Shown: positions 35,624 to 47,420, counted from the stretch's first letter. The stretch: DNA of 64,000 bases from Thysanoteuthis rhombus (GCA_963457665.1 OY735215.1:29627041-29691040); one strand, 5' to 3'. Made by a program: numbers and translations. Notes: generated from the sequence alone by a model not told the origin.

Positions 35624-36149
35624 GAAAAAATATTATCAGTGAAAATAGAGATGACCAATAAGTTCTATAATCTTTTAAATCTTTGAGGCACATTTCTTTT
35701 TCTTCCCCTTTCAACTATTTTACCATCTGTTAATCAGCCTGGGCACTAAACAAATGGTCGGACAGAATATAAATCTGTGAGATAAGAAGATAGAAAGGTG
35801 GTATTAAAAATGACTTCTCATGCGGAGAAAAATAGGTTCAAATTTAGCTCCTGATGCCTCAGAGAGTTAACTCAATTTCTATCATAAGTATATACATTTC
35901 TCTTGTGAAAGAAAAAAAAATCCCTGTAATGAAACAACGGCATATATAAAAGTTTTGCATGAAAATTTTAATCATAGCTTTTTTTTCTCCTCTTCCATCT
36001 CCCTATCCGTTTATTTGGTATGTACAATCCTAAATAAAAAAAAGATGATAGGTATATAAATTGTATTTATGGATAAAAAATGGACAACTGTGAACAAATG
36101 CACTATATATATATAAATGTGTGTATGTGTGTGAGTAAAATGACAATAT
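35623..36149. other. Non-coding spacer
   Basis: A short (TA)n and GTGTGTATGTGTGTGAG tract lies near 36103-36135, just beyond the Penelope-like element 3' end. Nothing else recognised. Confidence 0.35.
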
Positions 36150-36226
36150 CAGAAAACTGTCTCAGACAAATGTTACTTTATTTCTTTGTTTCGCTCAATA
36201 CAAGCTTCATCAGGAATTGAGGTGCT
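36150..36226 (-). ncRNA. Hammerhead ribozyme motif at the Penelope-like element 3' end
   Basis: Minus strand: core CTGATGA (36213-36207), stem II AGC-TTGTATTG-AGC type (36206-36193) and GAAA (36192-36189). Stem III then follows, in which ACAAA (36189-36185) pairs with TTTGT (36170-36166), leaving a UC cleavage position at 36165. All core nucleotides of a hammerhead are present. Stem I is weak: CTCA near 36223 could pair with TGAG at 36164-36161 but leaves four unpaired bases beside the core, so self-cleavage may be impaired. Hammerhead motifs are known in Penelope-like elements. Confidence 0.65.
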
Positions 36227-36799
36227 TCAAGAAACCAGCTGTATATATATATAGTTGGATTGTGAATTTGTGGTGGGTCGGGGAGGTAGATCATGTTTGT
36301 GACAAGTTTGCTTATTGGTGTGTCACAACCTTACGATAAACTCAGTGATGATATGTTTAGAATTCATCATTGTTGTTAAAATAATCAGGTGTTAACTATG
36401 ATGTTAATTTAGGATTTGATTCATGTAAGAATTCATGTCAAAAGAAGGGACGAATATGTTCCAGCTCACAATGTGTGCTTGATGGTACAGGAGTATTTGA
36501 GAATGTATTTTGGGAGCATGAGGGTTGGGTGATCATATGGAGTGTTTGTGGTGGGTAGGATAGGTAGTGTGCAGATGGATATTATGGGTGGAATGCATAG
36601 GGTAGTCTATGAGCCATAACCTGGAGAAATCATCTGTTGGACATGGGATCATCTGAGCGGTTGAAATCAACAAATGTCAAGTGTATGTAGTATTGGTGTG
36701 ATTTAGAAATTGATTAATGGAAGAATTTAGATTAGAAAGGAAGGAATTTGTACTTGCAAGCCATGTATGTTCATGGGTACATATGGTTTGTGAAAATGC

Positions 36800-37047
36800 C
36801 TAATACATTTCTATGTGTGTTGAGTGCATTGGAATGGTTGTCTATTTTGAGTGCAGTCCTAAGTTCATCCATTCATTTGTTTATTGGTCTGGAAGTTTTG
36901 ACAATGTACACTTTGGGATAATCCTGACAAGGGATTGCATAAATGCATGTCTTAGAGTAGTTTTCTTTTTGTACTTTTTCAAGGAAGTTCTTGATAGTCT
37001 TGGGCATGCTTGTGGTGATGTGTATGTCCAGGTCTTTCATATTGTTA
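36800..37047 (-). pseudogene. GIY-YIG endonuclease fragment of the Penelope-like element
   Basis: Minus frame: NNMKDLDIHITTSMPKTIKN, FLEKVQKENYSKT, then CIYAIPCQDYPKVYIVKTSR and PIN. The CIYAIPC---PKVYIVKTSR block matches the GIY...YIG-T-R core of the Penelope endonuclease, with a C in place of the first G and V for G in YIG. An in-frame TGA follows PINK. It is degenerate and inactive. Confidence 0.75.
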
Positions 37048-37378
37048 GAGATTGCTTTATATTATGAATTAGTGTGTAGTGAGATATATCTTTTTGGTGG
37101 TGTTATCGCATTATTTTTGCAGGTGTAGTATATCTTGTATTCTTTCCTTTTAACTTCATATAAACGGTGGGGGTCGTGGAGGTTCCTAAAAGTGCATTTC
37201 ATATAGTTTTCTTTATCTTTCAAGTGGTAGGGGCTGCAAATCCATAGGGTTTTAGGTAGAATCCGATGATGATTCAAAATATGATTTTGGTCTTGCGGTG
37301 TGAGTAAAAGTTGATTAAGTCATTCTTCTTAGTAGATTTATTGTAATCTAAGACTTCTACGAAGAGGCATGTGAGCAC

Positions 37379-37726
37379 TCAGCTAAGTGGGGAGCCCATA
37401 AGGGGCTCAAATTTTTGTTTGTGAAAACAGTTGTTAAAAGAGAAAAGACATTGATTAGTGCAGAATGTGCATATTTTGATGAATGTGTCTTTGGGCAGAG
37501 GTAGTGTGGTTTTAGATTTCTTAAGATGAATTCTGAGGAGAGATAGACATTTTTTGAATGGTATGCTGGTGTAGAGAGATTTGACATCTAGGCTAGCCAT
37601 TAGGTTGTTGTTGATGAATATCAGCAATTTTAGAGAATGGCATGCAAAAATAAAACAATACCACAAGCAAAATTGGAGGGATTGCGCTCCTTTAAAGGGA
37701 ACACAGTACATATCTTGTACCAACAT
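37379..37726 (-). pseudogene. Reverse-transcriptase fragment of the Penelope-like element
   Basis: An open frame of 115 codons contains LMASLDVKSLYTSIPFKKCL (motif A, catalytic Asp) and, about 60 residues on, FEPLMGSPLS (motif B). FIKICTFC and CLFSFNNCFHKQ lie between, in the order seen in Penelope reverse transcriptases. The YxDD motif C that should follow is not found before the endonuclease fragment, so a deletion or frameshift has removed it. The upstream part before motif A is poorly conserved and the ATG is not a natural start. Confidence 0.8.
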
Positions 37727-37770
37727 AAGTAAGTTTCATCCAATATTCTTTCTCATTAATCATTATGTTA

Positions 37771-38517
37771 ACAGTTATCCCTTGTCATTTGCAGGGGTGA
37801 GAGGCACCAAAGGGCCATGAATACGTCGAATCTGTGAATAATTTTTGTTGCCCTACCAACCCTTTTGGTCCCCAAAACCTATAAATCTTGTACCATAGAC
37901 CTTTTAGTAAGCAAAAACTTTACCATTCCCAAATTGCAAATGTGAAAATAAACAAATGAATACAGTAAAGCGCACAGTAAAAATAGAAAATTTTAAAACT
38001 CGACATAATTTTTTCTGAAGACAGATTTGTCGATTATGTCCAAATTAATACTTTTTTAGGCAAAAACGTAAATACAGCGTTAATCAGCTCAGGTAAGAAG
38101 TAAAATAAAAATGAAAAAATTGTTAATGATTAAAAATACTTTATCTACAAAATTATAAATAAATATATTTGTTTACGTTGTAGTGAATGGTAAAAACAAT
38201 TTGATGTATGAAATATCATTTGATTAAGTGGTTTATGAGAGTAAGCAAGTTCAAGTTTTCAACCGGGTTTATATTGTTTACATAAACAATTGTTGGTAGA
38301 TGATGTTTAGAAATTTCTTCTAATTAATAACATGAAGATTATTGTGACGCATTTATGATTTCCTAAACTTTTACGTTTTGTTAATACTGCAAAACGTATT
38401 TTCTATGATGTGGTTTTTTTGCAGCATGCCACAAAACACGCCAAAATATTCCCATTCCATCAAATTATCTAAGACAGAGCTGTGAATGGAAAACCTGTAA
38501 ATGGCAAGAGATTACTG
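37771..38517. mobile_element. pogo/Tigger-like MITE
   Basis: The terminal inverted repeats are ACAGTTATCCCTTGTCATTT then GCAGG at 37771, and the reverse complement of ACAGTAATCTCTTGCCATTT then ACAGG at 38517: about 21 of 25 positions match. The ~747-bp AT-rich interior has no transposase. The CAGT...ACTG ends and flanking TA-rich bases fit the pogo/Tigger group. It lies just upstream of the Penelope-like element fragment. Confidence 0.7.
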
Positions 38518-39959
38518 TAATTCTTCAAGACAACAAAATCAGCCAACAGTAACTTTTCAAAGTTTTCATTCAATTCAAATCAAGAAAAGCTGATTTTAAA
38601 AACTTATACCTATTTTAATAGACTGCAATTTTTCAGTCTATTTTAAAGGTAATTCATATTTTCATATTGTCGTAGTTATGCTGATCAATAGATTTTTTCA
38701 GTTTTCAAGCATTTTGGAAAAGATTAAAAAATTTTGTGTCACAAAATCCCATCAAACATAAGCAGAATAGTAGAATGTAATAAATATTTTTTATTCTATC
38801 TTTGCGACTTCCTGGTTTTTAGTTAAAATTTTTAGTCAAGTGCATTTATGGAAAGAACCACCTTAACCCATCCAACTTCTACAAAAGGTTTCTCAAGGTT
38901 TTTTTGTAGTATCAGGTATGCTCAATAAAATACTAAAAGCCTTCCACAATAGAGATATAATTTTCAAGATGGCGTCCAAGATGGCTGACAAATACTTAAA
39001 ATACCCATTACTCCCTCATTATTCATACCAAACAATGGCTGGGAAGCATCTCTTACTGAAGGAAATCTTTTGGAGCTGTACATATTGGGCCTATTGTGTG
39101 AACTCCATTCCACCATGACTTATTTATTGTGGTAGATGTAATAAGATTCTCAAAAATGTCATTACTTGAGGTAGTTATGACTCAACATCAGAAATATTTG
39201 AGTAAATGCGTAGTTTTCTCTTTTCGGTTCAATAAACTGCAATTGAAAAGAATTAAAAGGATATTAATGTAACAGGTTTATACACCAACTTTATTGTTTT
39301 TAGAATGAATTATTAGAAATGATGAAAAGTAATTCAAGTGATATGTGGCAAAAAACATCCAAAACTTGAATAAAAGTTAATTTTTTGGAATACACCTTTA
39401 TTCATTTTAGCACTTCTAACAATAAATACATTTTTCTCAAATAATTTGCAGTGTTTTCAATCCACAAGACCTTCAGTTTTCAAAAAAGGTATTTTTTAAG
39501 GCTTTAGAGTGGGGGCTATAAACAAAGTAGGTATAATGTGAAACTAGGAATAAGCTTTCCGACATTTTTATCAAGGAAGGCCTCAAAGTATGCACTAACT
39601 TCTTTTAACACGAAATATTATGTGGAAATAAAAAATGAAATCATAAAAATAAAAGGAAATAAAAAACAAATGAATTAAAAGGAAATCTGAAATATAACAG
39701 ACTTATGGAATAAAGTAAATGTTTATTCTGGAAATGAATAAGACATGATTTTTTTTTATAATACACAAAATTGTTTTCTTCAAATTGGTTTAATTATTTA
39801 TCCATCAGAATACCTGTTCAGTCTAGGCAGCCATCAGCAGAATATGTTATAGTCCTTCATTTTTTTGGAAAATCCTCCAAAACAAGTATTTTGATAGATA
39901 CTTTGGATAAGAGGCTTTCTTATTCCCAGACCAAAGAATCCATTTCTTTACATCTTTCC
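38518..39959. other. Non-coding stretch
   Basis: Near 38965 there is a doubled AAGATGGCGTCC-AAGATGGCTGAC motif, a kind often seen near ends of decayed DNA elements. No gene recognised. Confidence 0.3.
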
Positions 39960-40345
39960 AACAGAAGTTTACAAAATGCATACTTTGAGGTCCAACTTCC
40001 ACAAAAATGTCAAGAAGTACATTACTGGTTTCGAATTACAGTTACATTGTAAATAGAAATCCCTGTCCAAAAACCATAAAGAATATCTTTTTTCAAAACT
40101 GATAAATTCCTTGAGTGAAAAAAAAAAAGTCTTATAGATTGAAAGTATGAGAAATTACTTATTTTCTTAGGGTGATTCTTTTATATGTCAGAAGTGCCTT
40201 AGTTTCTTTGTTTACAATTAGAGTTGAATTGTAAATAGGACATCCTATGTGAAACCTTTTTTCTAAAAACTAACAGGTTCTTGGAAGATTCTGATGTCCA
40301 ATGGATCAAAAGCACAGAAAAATTGCTGCAGAAAATTTTTTTTCT
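39960..40345. repeat. Two degenerate ~190-bp repeat units
   Basis: The unit at about 39975-40160 (TTACATTGTAAATAGAAATC, CCTGTCC, ...TTATAGATTGAAAGTATGAG) is followed by one at about 40190-40340 (TGAATTGTAAATAGGACATC, CCTATGTG, ...CCAATGGATCAAAAGCACAG). A third relative is at about 26480-26620. Confidence 0.5.
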
Positions 40346-42260
40346 TAACTTGGTAAACTAAAGTGAGTCTTGACCATTATTTCTTTCGTATGTTTAGTGC
40401 GGAAGATTTTTGTCTTTGGAAAGTTGTTTACACTATGTTACGAATGGTATGTAAGAATTTGAATGAGAACATTTTTAGTTTGAAATTATACCAAAGATTG
40501 ACTAATTATCAGATTTGAGTAAATCTTTTGTTGTTTTTACTTATGAATGTATTTATTTATGAAAAGGGTATTTCGTAAGAAAAATTTGTAGAGATATTTT
40601 CCAATTCAATCATCTTCTGTTTATCTTATTTTATGAAATCTGTATAAAATATGTTTATTAAAATATTTATTACTTTTCTAGAAAGATAAGTCCCTAGAGG
40701 AATTAAATCAGTTAAAATCAAATAATTGAAACTTCCGTTGAAAATGTAGAAAATATGTCATGAAACGGAAATGAAAAAAACTGCAATAAAAATGCTTTCC
40801 TTTGGAATGTTTTGTTGTTGTTTTTTCCTATTCATACACTGTAGATTTTTGGGTTGTGAAAAACACATTTACTCAAAAATTGATTTAAATTTTTTTCTCT
40901 TCATCAAACACTTAATATTCTAAAATTCTTTATTCTCTATGATTACTTCTGAAATACTGTTACAAATAAAACTGCTACAAACTAAAATCCAGAAATGTAA
41001 AGTTTAAAAAAATCTAATGTTCCAAAAAATAGAATTATTTTTCATCGAATACATATCTTATATATCTAAAATGTATGGAGGCCTGGAACACAAAGAATGA
41101 ATTAGCTTGCTTGCTGACCTCTAGTTTTTGTAGTATCAAAGTCACTGATTGAAAGTGAGAAAAGAAAGATTTGTCTTTTCTTACGAAGAGATTAAAAAAA
41201 TGTATCAACAGCTTACACAGAAGAAGAAAACATAACTTTTCTGATTTCTGTCATACTTGGTCAACCATATAATCTGTCACAGGTGATCCTCATAAAATTT
41301 CATTGCATTATATAAAAGGATATGCTGCACAACACACCCTCTGGTCTCTGAACATTATTGATAGGATACATATCTGGTATGAACAAAGTTATTTCATAGT
41401 ATACTTGAAGTAATAGATGAGATTTTTTTCCAAATCCAATAAAGGAATTCATTAAGTAAGTAATTATCATCCAATACTATTTCAATGATGTATTTTTAAA
41501 AGATTTTTAAGCACAGAGCTCAATTTTTCCTGTCGGTTCAAGTAAATTCTAAACGACAAAAATTGACATTAGAAATAGTGTAAAAACTGCTCTAAGTATG
41601 CTAAAGTAATTTTTATTTCTCAGATTTGCGAATTGACAGAATTCAATCATGACATAATCAAATTAATTTTGGATGACAAAAAATATTGAATGAAGAACAG
41701 CCTAAAACCCATGTTAAATACGCAAAAGTAATTTTTTTCACTTTCAAGACTAACTTTTCACCATTTTCTTGTAAATAATCTAAAATAAAACTTTGAAAAA
41801 AATGTTCAGATCATTGCAGTACAGTTTATGATTGAAAAGAAAAGTCTGTGGCAATCCCTACTAACTGAAGCAGAAACAAACATGGAAAAAAAGAACGACA
41901 GGTATATTATGCTCAATTATAGCAACATACTGTATGTTTTTTTAGAAATATGCTTCTTAACCCAATGATCTTTAATTACGAAATTTTAAAAATCTATTGA
42001 ATCCTCATGAGAGAAATTACCATACTGAAATGTCACTCTGTGATTACCTGTCACCAGGGCTCTTTTTTATGATAATTTTTAGCTCATGCAATTTAACGTA
42101 ACCAAGATAACCTATCCTACAATGATCTGACATTGTCTTCTACCTGGACATACTAACCAAGCCAGCTGTTTTCTATTGAACCCTGAATTGAGGCTACCTA
42201 GTAGAACATAAGCACTGATATACATCTGCTTGCAAGTTCTATACTTCATGCATTTTTTTA
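40346..42260. other. Non-coding stretch
   Basis: AT-rich with no exon, RNA or repeat that I can support. Confidence 0.3.
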
Positions 42261-42353
42261 ATTTTCAAAACCTTCCAATATTTTTCATATGTATATATAT
42301 ATTTCATGTATATATTTTTCATACATATATGAAAAATATGAGGTTTTGAAAAT
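42261..42353. repeat. Inverted repeat around a (TA)n core
   Basis: ATTTTCAAAACCTTCCAATA and TTTTTCATATGTATATAT at 42261-42298 mirror ATACATATATGAAAAATATG and AGGTTTTGAAAAT at 42321-42353, with one 3- to 4-base insertion. Confidence 0.75.
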
Positions 42354-42553
42354 CGATCATTTCAAATAAGTTTGTATATGATATAACCCAATTTGTAATT
42401 TATTTTGTCAGACCAAATAGGTCCATTTCTCGAATACACACTGTTGCGTTGAAAGAGATGAAAAAAACCAAGAATGAACAAGATGAGAATTGTGGTTGAA
42501 AGCAGTTATTTGGCCTTTGCATTAATTTTAATTTCTGCAACAGCCCCATTTTC

Positions 42554-42557
<4 letters not shown>

Positions 42558-42639
<82 letters not shown>

Positions 42640-42645
42640 GTATGA
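42558..42645. repeat. (TA)n plus (TATG)n microsatellite
   Basis: About 70 bases of perfect TA followed by TATG units. Apparent reading frames of alternating Ile and Tyr across it are artefacts. Confidence 0.95.
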
Positions 42646-43720
42646 ATATGAAGTATATGGAATACGGGGGAAAAAACATTCAATAAAATTATATAAAATG
42701 CATTGATGGATATTAGAAAATAAGTGACTGAAGTGATACAAAATAAATTTTGAAGAAGTTTTTTAATGTTTAGTGTTTTTCGGCAGCTTAGTCTACCATG
42801 AAATATACTAGATTATACTAGCTGCTAACATGGCCTTTTGAGTTGATTTCAAGCTGGTTCAAATACTCACAAAATATATTTGTTGTAAAAATAATCCAAG
42901 TGGTGAATTTTCAAAATTAGCAGAGTTGTTGTGAGGGCAAATAATGGTCAGTTACAACAAAATGCAAAATACAGGTATGAAATCTAAATGTAAAAAAATA
43001 CACAAGTAAAATAAAACTAAACACTCCGTCAGTTATTTTAACAATTGGTGTGTTCATTTCATTATATTGTTGTACGTACATTTATTTTTTTAGTTTTGAT
43101 AGCTAGCATGTTTGATTTCCATAAAAATACAAGAAGTAGTAAAAAAAAAAAAAATATTCATACCTTCGGAAAAAAGTACACTGAAAAGTTCTTTTACAAT
43201 ACTACTATTACTACTATAATTTTATCAGCACTCAGTATGGCAATCTAACTTATCAAATTCGCTTGTAGTCCAAATATCTAATTGTGGCATAATGAATTAC
43301 ATACTGGCCAAATTTTTGTTTACGTTTTTCTGCCTCCATACTTCAAAATAATGGACCAAACATACCTTTATTGACCTACATTAATGGGAAAATTTTAGGT
43401 ATTTCTCTGGGTCATTTTGGGATCCCAATTTGCCCCTGTATCTGTGCATAGTTGCATTATTAAGCAGGAGGATTCCATTTAATGTGAGTGATCAAAATTT
43501 CTTATCAGTAATGACCTTTTCATTTTGGACTGCTCTTCAAAGATAGAAACTCAATTCGTACAGTGTCTATCAAAAAATTGCTTTTGGCAAACCCTTGATG
43601 TCATGAAGATATTGTTAATTGGTAGGTGAATTGTCTGAAATTGACAATTCACTAAACTCAATACTTCTCTGTTAATCACATGAATAAAATATTACAATGA
43701 AAATTTCAGATCAAAATTCA
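42646..43720. other. Non-coding stretch
   Basis: No recognised feature apart from an A13 run near 43140. Confidence 0.3.
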
Positions 43721-43732
43721 GCTTATATATAT

Positions 43733-43782
<50 letters not shown>

Positions 43783-43805
43783 GTATGTAAATATATATAT
43801 ATCTG

Positions 43806-43851
<46 letters not shown>

Positions 43852-43911
43852 TATATATATATATATATGTATATATATATGTATGTATACATATATATAT
43901 ATATATAAAAG

Positions 43912-43948
<37 letters not shown>

Positions 43949-44028
43949 GTATATATATATATATATATACATATATACATATATATATGTATATGTATGT
44001 ATATATGTATATATATATGTATACATAC

Positions 44029-44061
<33 letters not shown>

Positions 44062-44115
44062 AGGCCTGAAGAGGGCAGAAACATGAGCTAGTTTGTGTAG
44101 CGAATCCACATTCTA

Positions 44116-44177
<62 letters not shown>

Positions 44178-44181
44178 GTAA

Positions 44182-44226
<45 letters not shown>

Positions 44227-44392
44227 CGTATATATATATATATATATATATCAGGCTTGAAGAGGGCAGAAACATGAGCTAGTTTGTGTAGCGAATCCAC
44301 ATTCTACAATTTATATATATATATATATATATCAGGCCTGAAGAGGGCAGAAACATGAGCTAGTTTGTGTAGCAAATCCACATTCTACTATT

Positions 44393-44451
<59 letters not shown>

Positions 44452-44456
44452 GTGTG
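43721..44456. repeat. Large (TA)n/(TATG)n/(TATAC)n array with three interspersed 62-bp units
   Basis: About 730 bases of TA-based simple repeat carry three near-identical inserts at 44060-44122, 44251-44312 and 44332-44393. Each begins TCAGGC-TGAAGAGGGCAG, continues AAACATGAGCTAGTTTGTGT and ends AGCGAATCCACATTCTAC. The copies differ at only a few bases although the TA spacers vary in length. The inserts resemble Penelope-type 3' ends (CTGAAGA...GAAAC). Confidence 0.8.
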
Positions 44457-44553
44457 TGACACCTTTTGTATTACATTCTATATATTAGATATCTTTTCTG
44501 GTAAATATTATCCTATAAAGGTAATGAAAATATCACACACACACAGTACATAT

Positions 44554-45294
44554 CGGGCAGGTGTGTTTTAGCTCTGCCCTTAATATGGGTAAGCTTAGTT
44601 TTTACACAAATTAACAACTTTGATTTTGTAATACCTTTCATAAAACTCAACCAATTTTGATAGAATTTATATCATGTTATAGAGACCTTTATTGTGAGTA
44701 CTTTTTTAATTAACACAATGTACACCCAAACTGTCGGAGTGAATTACACCAAACTCTCCATATATATTCAGTTTGACCCTGCAAATGTTTTCTTATAAAA
44801 TAAAACAAATATTTTGCAATTTGTAAACATATAACAAGAATTCAATGTTGGAAATGATAAAAAGTCTGGCACAATTGATTTATATTCAATGACCCAGTGG
44901 GTTAGTGTGTTCATTCTGTAGTTGAGAGATCGGTGGTTCAAATCCACCTGTGATCTGCTTTATTTTTCAAACATTAGTTATAGTTGAGGACTTTATGTAT
45001 ACATGTAAATGTTAAAGAAAACAGGACCAGTAAGAAAAATGTGAACCTGCACACTGTGTTAATATAATTGTAAATCTTTAAAAAAAATATTTAAGAATAT
45101 TCTAACATAGATTAGATGAAGAAATATTGGTGCAGTGGGAAGATTGAACTATCTTATTTCTTTAAGTTTGGTTGCATGCAGGTACAGGCCACTATAGATA
45201 GCTATTTTTGGATATTTCATGTTAGAATATTCTTGTCCAGTATTTAAGTTTCTACAATTAACACACTGTGCAGGTACACATTTTCTTTCACTGG
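44554..45294 (+). mobile_element. Composite dispersed repeat Z, copy 2
   Basis: Homologue of 29064-29882. It has the same leader (AATTTGTAAACATATAACAAG), a tRNA-like module at about 44884-44951 (GACCCAGTGGGTTAGTGTG, then GGTTCAAATCC), and terminal hairpin arms 45028-45140 and 45205-45294 (ACCTGCACACTGTGTTAAT against its inverse near 45257-45277). The hairpin arms are present in both copies although their sequences have drifted. Confidence 0.7.
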
Positions 45295-46309
45295 TATAAG
45301 AACATATGAAACTTTAATGAATCCAGGGACAGTAATGTGATTGGGAGATTAGAATCAATGTGCTTTTCAGTATTATAGGAAGTGCTATGCACACTGTATG
45401 TAAGTAGGTTGATAGTTACAAATATATAGATTTTCTCTCAACAAAAAAATGGAGAGAAAAGAGAAATCTTTATCTAAGCAATGCTGTCATAATCAAATAT
45501 TCACACTGAAAGAAAGGAAGACGAGAAACTAGTGTTGGATCAATATCAGCAGGGGTTCTCAATGTAATAATTCTAGTGCAATATAATCATTTGCCAACAA
45601 CTACATAAGCCAACTGGGACCTGAAGACTGATAAAGCACTACCTTTTCCCCTTTAGAAAAAAACCCGAACAGTTAGTATTTTAAGAGTATTAGTAACGCA
45701 CAGCCAGAATAGCTTTTTAACTCTAAACTTTCTGTACTTCATATTGCTGTATTTTCCAGTAGATATTAATAAAGCTCAACTTGGTCTATCATAAGGCTAT
45801 GATAGTGGAGCACCCAGCAAAACTATCACTGTACAGCAGGCTCCAAATAAAAATTAAAAAACTCTTCTCCATTACACTAAGTGGGTAGGGTCAGGGATAT
45901 ATCCTGATCTCTGTGGCAAAAACTGAGAACAATAAATGTAATATTTTGTGTACAGTCATCCAACCACATCTATCTTTTTTCTCCCTCTATAAGTAATAAA
46001 TAGTTTTATAGTAGGATTCATTACTAATCAAAGAATGTAAAGTGGATATTCATGCAACTGGGCACCAATTGCAGCATTGAGTCAGACAAAGCTGACGCTT
46101 GAGTAATATTTATGCAATTTTAATGAAAATAAGATGGAAAGGGTTGTATGGTAACTGTTACAAAACTAAGCCAACAGAATTGGCTCAGTTGCTATTGCCA
46201 GAGTGACTAAGAGGTATTTTGCCTACTCCCTTAAGAACGGTCTTCTTGGTGAAAAATAGAAAGAGCAAGTGGTCAAGTCAGTGATTCTAGGCAAGTGATA
46301 TTACTGAGG
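45295..46309. other. Non-coding stretch
   Basis: Nothing supported beyond a small stem, CTATCATA-AGGC-TATGATAG, near 45786. Confidence 0.3.
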
Positions 46310-46565
46310 AAGTGCTGGTAGCTTAACAGTTAACACACAAAATGAAATCAGTGAACCAAGTTCAAACACTGCCTAGGATGGTTTGCATTGACTTCACATT
46401 CATGCCCTTGGGAATGGCACAAATCCACTTCTCCCCTAAGGCTATGGGTATGTAGCTGAGATGTTGGAGCCCTTTAGCCCTGTAAACAATCCATTTTGGG
46501 CATCAGGATAGCACGCTGGTTCCATTAAAACCTACAATTGGCTCAAAAATGATTGGGTCTTCATG
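46310..46565 (+). mobile_element. tRNA-derived SINE
   Basis: It has A-box TAGCTTAACAG (fits TRGYNNANNGG loosely) and B-box-like AGTTCAAACAC. The core TTCATGCCCTTGGGAATGGC, AAATCCACTTCTCCCC, GCCCTTTAGCCCTGTAAAC and a tail with ATTAAAACCTAC follow. Same family as the other SINEs listed. Confidence 0.75.
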
Positions 46566-47379
46566 GATTGTTCGAGAAATAGAGACTAAATCATTGCCTC
46601 ACACATCACACAAAGCCATTGATTCTAATGTTACTGAACCTGCAAATAAGCAATTACTAGCGATATTCACAATAACCAATAGACTGATGAAGAGGCAAGA
46701 ATGAAAAGTGATATGCTCAAGTTTTTCATATTATGAAAGACGAGGAAGAATCTTTTGTCTTATTTGAAAGGCAAACAAGGTATTGAACATTACTTACTCT
46801 ATTTGCCATGTCATATTAGCAGTCTTATCTTAATTAATGAAAAGTGTCCAAAAGATCTGTACCAATTTCAAAGGTTGCAAATGTTTTTAAGCTAATTAGC
46901 ATTCAATTGAAGATGTAGTATTATACCAACAAGTATGTATTTCAGTATTAAACTCACTTGTTCTCAGTGTTTCTATTAAAAATGCTGATTTAATAAAAAT
47001 TGTATGTCAGCTTCTTACTTGTGCCCAATGAGAAAATCTGACTAACAAGCAATTATTCAAGTTACTTGAGCATGATTTTAAGCACTTTCTATCAGATTGA
47101 GTGGCCTTTACTTTCAAAATGTCCCTTTGGCAGTGAGAGAACAACCGATGGAGTAAATAAAGCCAAATATTAGATTAGGTGATAATGAGTTATGATAAAT
47201 AATGACCTTATGCAATATGTACATGTTTTTCATATCAAACCAGATATTTATTTTGTAATAAGTTACAAGGTGAGCAAGTTTTGATAAAGACTTCACTTTA
47301 AATATTTTATGCAAAAGAATAAAGAAAAAGAAAATGTTCAATACTATATTCTTGGCCATTGATATTTCTATTTGCTCGG
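46566..47379. other. Non-coding spacer
   Basis: AT-rich with no recognised feature. Confidence 0.3.
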
Positions 47380-47420
47380 GTCCTATATGGAAAGTTTGAG
47401 TATGGAGAATTTTTCTTCAG

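Larger units (their letters stand above)
36150..37740 (-). mobile_element. Penelope-like element remnant
   Basis: On the minus strand, from right to left, it has a reverse-transcriptase core fragment (37726-37379), a GIY-YIG endonuclease fragment (37047-36800) and a hammerhead-ribozyme core (36226-36150) followed by TA/GT-rich sequence. Reverse transcriptase followed by GIY-YIG nuclease, with hammerhead motifs in the terminal repeats, is specific to Penelope-like elements. The 5' part is missing and the interval between reverse transcriptase and endonuclease is too short, so the copy is dead. Confidence 0.85.

Noticed and set aside
42400-42741. Open frames across the (TA)n tract at 42558
   Set aside because: Same artefact of a dinucleotide repeat free of stops in two frames.
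43692-44300. Long overlapping open frames of alternating Ile, Tyr and Thr on both strands
   Set aside because: They are translations of (TA)n, (TATG)n and (TATAC)n repeats; no start context or domain.
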